10,484 bases of DNA from Phycisphaerae bacterium (GTDB lineage Bacteria > Planctomycetota > Phycisphaerae > Phycisphaerales > Phycisphaeraceae). A program made the position numbers and the translations under genes. The notes beneath the pieces are model-generated. The model saw only the letters and a program-made list of their open reading frames with translations, was not told the DNA's origin and did no database searches. Below, piece after piece: positions 6,901 to 10,484 of the stretch (positions are counted from its first letter, which is position 1; each line of letters begins with the position of its first letter). Location of the stretch: assembly GCA_002688155.1 (NCBI GenBank), contig NZCH01000008.1, positions 1 to 10,484 of the forward strand, in the 5' to 3' direction.

Positions 6901-8329
6901 ACGACTGACTTTGCCGCTGAGTCAGCCCACTGTCATCGCGGGCAGGTTGCTGGCGCCCAAAGCACAACCGCGCCGCCACTGGCTGGATGATCAGATCATC
7001 ACCATGCATCAAGGCACCGCGACGCTTCGTCGTGGACCGCTGCTTGAGCCCGTCTGGTCGGTCCCTGTGCGTGATGATCGCGTTTACCTGCTGTGGATGG
7101 ACCGCGACCAGGTCGGCCTCTGGCTTCGATCTGCCGGGCAACTGCTCGTCCTTGACGCGTCCACGGGCAAACCAAGTTTCCCCGCATCTGACCTGACGGT
7201 GTTGTTTGAGCAACCGGCGATCGTCGCGGACAATCAGGAGGAAGACCTGGAAGCGAACGACCCGGTGTTCAAGCAACTTGAGGTGCCACGCATCAATTTG
7301 AATCTGTTGCGACGGGGAGTTGAGAATGACCCGCAAATCGTTGCGCCGGCAATGCCGACCGTGCTGTTTCAGGTCAGCGACACGTTGCTCTTCGCAGCCG
7401 ACGTGAACGGCCAAGTGCTGGCGATCGAACGTCACAGCGGACGTGTGCTCTGGCGCGTCGCATACAACGAACTGTACCTGGCGGGCATGGTATACCGCGA
7501 TGACGTGCTTGTGATCAATGCCGTTGAAGGATACGGCATGAACACGGAGACGGGAATCCTGATTTGGCTGGACCCGAATACCGGGCAGCGGGTACGCCAG
7601 ATCGAGGAGACCACCCCGATTGGCTGGGTCGGTTTTGGCGGCGACGGGTTGCTCTTACATACCAGCGAAAAGCGTCTCATTGGACACCATCTCAACGATG
7701 GCTCGGTCGCGTGGCGGTTGCGTGTCCCCGACAAGATCGCGCAGGGTGTCGGTTACGCCGATTACGACCTGATGTTCACGACCAGCGGCGTGCCCGAACC
7801 GCAGCGTGATCCACTTGTTGCAAAGCGGTCGTCGTTGATCGTCGTGGTCGACGCGATCAAAGGTCAGTTACGCGGACGTATCAGCACCGGACACGGGATC
7901 CTCACGCAGCTGGTGGACGCGCAGCCCGTGGCGAACCGCTGGCACTTGCTTACCACCTGGCATGCATGGGCAATTTCGTCCGAGGGTCAGGTCGTGTGGC
8001 GCGACGCAATCAACGCGACCCGTAAGCACCTTCTATTGCAAAGGATCACCAACAACCATGTATTCGTGCTTGGCCGCGATTCCGACACGCTCTTGCCTGG
8101 CCTGCCGGTGGCCCACGCAGAGGCACAGAACCAGGTTGGTGAACCGATATCGAATTTCATCTACCGGCTGTATGTGCTTGATCGAAACAGCGGAACGCTT
8201 GTCAATGAACGGGTCCTCGGGCCGATGCCGCAGCGCATTCTCCTGTCACGGGCCACACTGCTGAACGATCGATTGGTTCTGGGTACGAAATCGTCGACCA
8301 TTGTTCTTTCGGCTGAGGGCAAAGAATAG
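3965..8329 (+). CDS. Large secreted protein alternating TPR-like regions and PQQ-type beta-propeller repeats
   Basis: The 1454-residue product begins with a signal peptide: basic N-region, hydrophobic core around residues 13-28, and a likely type I cleavage after Ala-Lys-Ala (30/31). The earlier in-frame ATG at 3905 would bury this signal, so 3965 is preferred. Residues about 35-220 are helical and TPR-like. A first propeller-like region follows (about 285-660), with PQQ blade motifs such as AVLALDRASGRVVW (303-316) and CLDRRSGSVLW (482-492), and further blades near 540 and 621. A second helical region (about 680-950) holds TPR-like units, one near 782-804. A second propeller region (about 1010-1452) has VLAIERHSGRVLW (1151-1163), WLDPNTGQRV (1201-1210) and a blade at 1403. 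The D-x-x-(S/T)-G-x-x-x-W signature is that of BamB/quinoprotein-type blades, but no alcohol-dehydrogenase catalytic set is evident, so a scaffolding or binding role in the periplasm or cell envelope is more likely than catalysis. Large PQQ/TPR proteins of this kind are typical of Planctomycetota; exact function is unknown. It heads a co-directional trio with the isomerase and glyA. Confidence 0.92.
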   Translation: MNHQTRVHVIQMPTVAAVFAVICVCAFAKADQKTIYLEDSPAAQDLLARARQMHAQGRLADAARTCQRVIVEYPHKIMATQPRLYTDARRVILDWIKSDRLLLEAYRRLHDAQAQRALAQARSIHDLEQVVARYQLCGAGFSASLRLTAGWLAIANPVDAGHVLVALSEHPDLADHRVQYHLLAAATSLYLNDDATASHHRAQLDALGDVESSASLARWSKQFKPPLVSQAYDGFSRLPRTTVPDPPGRPLWQVKMPSRSGVRQVQKRNVGQQQRIRQVGQSQGLPLYPVVHEDRVFVNTRGAVLALDRASGRVVWSYYPSKVKQGSGARRRTVNVGNTRQYRSIAVAHDRVLAVIGVAPNRQNAFIRRTPGSSLVCLSLREGRPLWQKYAGQLDPSLKSAWFVGTPLIGYRDAYVVMSRPQVSGFQDTFVAAVDVMTGELSWRRHLSSAVRGRFYNAVRPPRMILDGPRLFVTDQIGVIACLDRRSGSVLWLRVDAPEAINPNQSRPRRNQGKFTASSAPVRVPMGLIVPSYGGSDPALLLDPLTGKRLDELSGDVWRSSQLLMSVGTDVLSVGKTVTRLNGVNLTSRWQRAIGQLGATSRVGYPAVTQDRLLLPIPEGILVIDLKTGDTLSNLAVKNTGNVLLVDGQMLVSTPEAVSSFMAWQQVQAHLNRQIIDQPLDPRPALALAHIARSSGRTDQMLDAIDHVLKAVERRAAEMQSGRDAMQIEQDLREHDWFRELLRFIDPAHNRDRLLRQMLFDRIATVTFAPRDEVAFQLALGDFLTETKQYDRAAEHYQAVLEDPSLAIQHYRHESGMRQAGLEAQLRLSRLLEQAGRRLAYRRYESLAAEQLVALEMADNVDAQAYLQLVHRYPLSRTATTALMAAAKAKAQSGDTAAAISYLGRAYARARQATLLQRIVGAKVQLYERRREFRMATQTLLRVKREYPDLQPLRNGRPMPVSQWLDDLAQHKRSGPRRARLTLPLSQPTVIAGRLLAPKAQPRRHWLDDQIITMHQGTATLRRGPLLEPVWSVPVRDDRVYLLWMDRDQVGLWLRSAGQLLVLDASTGKPSFPASDLTVLFEQPAIVADNQEEDLEANDPVFKQLEVPRINLNLLRRGVENDPQIVAPAMPTVLFQVSDTLLFAADVNGQVLAIERHSGRVLWRVAYNELYLAGMVYRDDVLVINAVEGYGMNTETGILIWLDPNTGQRVRQIEETTPIGWVGFGGDGLLLHTSEKRLIGHHLNDGSVAWRLRVPDKIAQGVGYADYDLMFTTSGVPEPQRDPLVAKRSSLIVVVDAIKGQLRGRISTGHGILTQLVDAQPVANRWHLLTTWHAWAISSEGQVVWRDAINATRKHLLLQRITNNHVFVLGRDSDTLLPGLPVAHAEAQNQVGEPISNFIYRLYVLDRNSGTLVNERVLGPMPQRILLSRATLLNDRLVLGTKSSTIVLSAEGKE

Positions 8330-8334
8330 CCACT

Positions 8335-8344
8335 TGGCCGGCCA
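8335..8344. repeat. Perfect 10-base palindrome TGGCCGGCCA after the PQQ gene
   Basis: A perfect palindrome starting 6 bases after the PQQ stop codon. It has no loop or T-run and cannot by itself form a good terminator hairpin. It may be a chance feature of GC-rich DNA. Confidence 0.3.
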
Positions 8345-8404
8345 CACGTGGACCGTCACGGGTGGTCTGAATTATGATGGATGGCACCTGGCGGGAGACG
8401 TCTG

Positions 8405-9247
8405 ATGTTCAAAAACTTATCACCGGCCGCGATCGGAATTACAAATGTGACGCTCGATGAGACAATCGAGTTGGCGCTGCGGCACGGCTTTGCCGGTATC
8501 GACGCACCGCTTGATGAGATCTCGCAATTGTCCGATCCGCAGGAGGCGAGTCGCAAGGTCGGTGGCGCGGGACTTGTGTGGGGTTCATTCGGCCTGCCGG
8601 TCGATTACAGCGGTGATGAGCAGGTATGGCGCGACGATTTGGACCGTCTGCCCCGGTTTGCGGGCATTGCTCGCCAGATCGGTTGCACACGCACTTCGAC
8701 GGTCATCATGCCCGCCAGTGATGAATTGGATTATGACGCCAACATGGCGTTTCACGTGGAGCGCCTGCGCCCTGTTGCCAACGTGCTTGACGCCTACGGG
8801 ATTGGATTAGGCATCGAATTCATCGGCCCCAGGACGCTGCGCGCCGGACGGCGGTTTGCCTTCGTTCACGACGTTGATGGAATTCTCGCGCTGTGTGATG
8901 TGATCGGCACGCCCAACATCGGTGTTCTGCTCGACGGTTGGCACTGGTATACGGCACGTGCGACCGCGCCAGACATTACACAACGCATGGCTGGCAAGGT
9001 CGTTGTCGTGCACGTCAGCGACGCGCCCGCGGACCGTGATATTGATGAGCAAATCGACACCGACCGGGCATTGCCGTGCGCGACAGGGGTGATTGACGCG
9101 AAGACATTCATGCGATGTCTTGCGCAAATCAATTACGATGGCCCCGTCTCAGCTGAGCCGTTCATGCCATTCGATGGCATGAACGCCGGCGAAGTTGCCG
9201 CGACAGTATCATTGTCCATGGACAAGATCATGGCGATGGCTCAGTAG
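8405..9247 (+). CDS. Sugar phosphate isomerase/epimerase-like TIM-barrel protein (xylose isomerase-like / AP endonuclease 2 fold)
   Basis: From the ATG at 8405 the product has 280 residues. GGGAG at 8393-8397, 7 bases upstream, decides this start over the in-frame ATG at 8381, which adds an unlikely basic leader. The metal-binding pattern of the xylose isomerase-like superfamily is present in order: Glu138 in GIEFIGP, Asp177 and His180 in LLDGWHW, His203 in VVVHVSD and Glu251 in VSAEPF. These residues bind a divalent metal that drives proton or hydride shifts on a sugar or sugar-like substrate. The family spans isomerases, epimerases, inosose dehydratases and repair endonucleases; the HVSDAP and SAEPF strands favour the sugar-acting branch. 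Substrate is unknown. It lies 75 bases after the PQQ gene and 103 before glyA on the same strand. A TATGAT at 8373-8378 could be a -10 giving it its own promoter, without a clear -35. Confidence 0.9.
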   Translation: MFKNLSPAAIGITNVTLDETIELALRHGFAGIDAPLDEISQLSDPQEASRKVGGAGLVWGSFGLPVDYSGDEQVWRDDLDRLPRFAGIARQIGCTRTSTVIMPASDELDYDANMAFHVERLRPVANVLDAYGIGLGIEFIGPRTLRAGRRFAFVHDVDGILALCDVIGTPNIGVLLDGWHWYTARATAPDITQRMAGKVVVVHVSDAPADRDIDEQIDTDRALPCATGVIDAKTFMRCLAQINYDGPVSAEPFMPFDGMNAGEVAATVSLSMDKIMAMAQ

Positions 9248-9274
9248 GCAACGCGTGGGCCCTGATTCCGTTGG

Positions 9275-9298
9275 TGACGGCGGCTTCGTCAGCGCCGC
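9275..9298 (+). promoter_or_regulatory. Two overlapping, mutually exclusive small hairpins upstream of glyA
   Basis: TGACG (9275-9279) can pair with CGTCA (9287-9291) around a 7-base loop. GCGGC (9280-9284), which lies in that loop, can instead pair with GCCGC (9294-9298) around TTCGTCAGC. Only one can form at a time. It could be part of a leader control or just the end of the upstream transcript; stems are only 5 bp and no T-run follows. It does not resemble the glycine, THF or SAM riboswitch cores I know. Confidence 0.2.
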
Positions 9299-9350
9299 AA
9301 CCGCAGGTCCGCGACTGACCTGGAAAACACTCTTAATCAAGGAAGACCTC

Positions 9351-10484
9351 ATGTCCGCCACGCACACTCCGCCGACCGGACACGCCGGCGTCATCGAGCA
9401 GGTCGATTCACAGGTATGGCGCCATATTGCCGCCGAAGCGGACCGTCAGCGGAACACGCTCGAGTTGATTGCCAGTGAAAACCACACGCATCCTGCCGTG
9501 CTTGCCGCGTCGGGTACCTGCCTGACCGACAAGTACGCGGAGGGTTACCCCGGCGCGCGGTATTACCGCGGGTGCGAACACTACGACGAGATCGAAGCGC
9601 TGGCCCGCGAGCGAGCGGCCCGCATGTTCGGCTGCCGGTTCGCCAATGTGCAACCGCACTCGGGTGCCAGTGCGAATGCCGCCGCCTTCATGGCGCTGCT
9701 CGAGCACGGCGACACGTTCGTGAGCCTGACTCTGGCGGATGGCGGGCACCTGTCACACGGCATGAAGATCAACTTTTCGGGCAAGTACTTCAATCCCGTG
9801 CATTACCCGCTGGTCTATGACGCGGACCGTCCTGATCACGAACGGATTGACTATGACGCGGTTGAGCGCGTGTGCCTTGAACACAACCCCAGGTTGCTGC
9901 TTTGCGGCTACTCGGCGTACCCTCGTGTGATTGACTTCGCACGCTTTCGCGCAATCGCCGACAAGTGCGGCGCGATCCTGATGGCGGACGTGTCGCACAT
10001 TGCGGGCCTGATCGTCGGCGGCGTACATCCGTCACCGTTCCCGCACGCGCACGTGGTGACAACGACCACCCACAAGACGCTCCGCGGGCCGCGCGGAGGG
10101 CTCATCCTTTGCGATGACGCAGATCTTGTCAAAGCGATCGATCGCGCGGTGTTTCCGGGCTTACAGGGCGGTCCGCTGATGCACCAGATCGCCGCAAAGG
10201 CTGTATGCTTCGGGATCGCGCTGACCGAAGAATTCAAGGCCTACGCGCACCAGATTGTCACCAATGCCGCGGTGCTGGCTAAGGAGATGACAAACGCAGG
10301 GTATCGCATCACCAGCGGCGGGACCGACAATCATCTGATGCTGGTCGATCTGAGGGCTAAAGACACAGACTTGACGGGCAAGGACGCGTCCGAATGGCTC
10401 GAGCAGGCGGGCATCATCGTCAATATGAACGGCATACCGCAGGATCCTCACCCGCCGCGCATCACCAGCGGCATCCGTCTGGGC
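9351..10484 (+). CDS. glyA: Serine hydroxymethyltransferase (3' truncated by the window end)
   Basis: The enzyme uses PLP to convert serine plus tetrahydrofolate into glycine plus 5,10-methylene-tetrahydrofolate in the cytoplasm, the main source of one-carbon units. Seen here: ELIASEN (38-44), KYAEGYPG (61-68), QPHSGASAN (101-109), the GGHLSHG loop (131-137), Asp213 and His216 in ADVSHIAGL, and the PLP Schiff-base lysine Lys242 in TTTTHKTLRGPRGG. The visible part has 378 residues and stops in SGIRLG, where E. coli GlyA (417 residues) has about 50 more, so only the C-terminal end is missing. The N-terminus has about 13 residues more than E. coli. The start ATG at 9351 follows AAGGA/GGAAG (9339-9345) at a workable spacing. 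It follows the TIM-barrel gene by 103 bases; shared transcription is possible. No catalytic residue appears altered. Confidence 0.98.
   Translation, partial: MSATHTPPTGHAGVIEQVDSQVWRHIAAEADRQRNTLELIASENHTHPAVLAASGTCLTDKYAEGYPGARYYRGCEHYDEIEALARERAARMFGCRFANVQPHSGASANAAAFMALLEHGDTFVSLTLADGGHLSHGMKINFSGKYFNPVHYPLVYDADRPDHERIDYDAVERVCLEHNPRLLLCGYSAYPRVIDFARFRAIADKCGAILMADVSHIAGLIVGGVHPSPFPHAHVVTTTTHKTLRGPRGGLILCDDADLVKAIDRAVFPGLQGGPLMHQIAAKAVCFGIALTEEFKAYAHQIVTNAAVLAKEMTNAGYRITSGGTDNHLMLVDLRAKDTDLTGKDASEWLEQAGIIVNMNGIPQDPHPPRITSGIRLG

Noticed and set aside
6185..7435. Reverse-strand ORF of 416 codons inside the PQQ/TPR gene
   Set aside because: It is antisense to a clear coding region, its product is rich in Arg, His, Gln and Cys, and no domain or start signal is visible. 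Long antisense ORFs are expected in GC-rich genes.

Overview
The window looks like chromosomal DNA from a GC-rich bacterium, most likely a member of the Planctomycetota (perhaps a Phycisphaerae-like lineage). The main reason is a secreted 1454-residue protein that alternates helical TPR-like stretches with PQQ-type beta-propeller blades, an architecture common in that phylum. A fructokinase-type PfkB kinase, a xylose-isomerase-like TIM-barrel protein and uneven use of Shine-Dalgarno sites fit but do not prove this. The lineage is inference.

Layout. Positions 3-80 hold what may be the last codons of a forward gene resembling the tail of an HlyD-type adaptor protein. It converges on a reverse-strand MFS transporter (115-1296). 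A gap of about 430 bases (1297-1727) follows, with candidate promoter and palindromic elements. An uncertain ORF (1728-2357) then runs into and overlaps lexA (2137-2763). lexA converges on a reverse-strand PfkB sugar kinase (2847-3779), with a hairpin between them. The kinase is divergent from the PQQ/TPR protein (3965-8329), which is followed on the same strand by a sugar phosphate isomerase/epimerase-like protein (8405-9244 plus stop) and by glyA (9351 to the window end, truncated). The last three genes could form a loose operon, with gaps of 75 and 103 bases.

Working together. LexA is the SOS repressor with all autocleavage residues present. PfkB kinase and the TIM-barrel protein suggest sugar metabolism, and GlyA supplies one-carbon units. 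The PQQ/TPR protein is probably exported. I see no shared pathway joining all genes, and no tRNA, rRNA, CRISPR array, insertion sequence, phage or defence system. The region reads mainly as ordinary chromosome. The least explained parts are the leader and ORF upstream of lexA and the role of the giant propeller protein.
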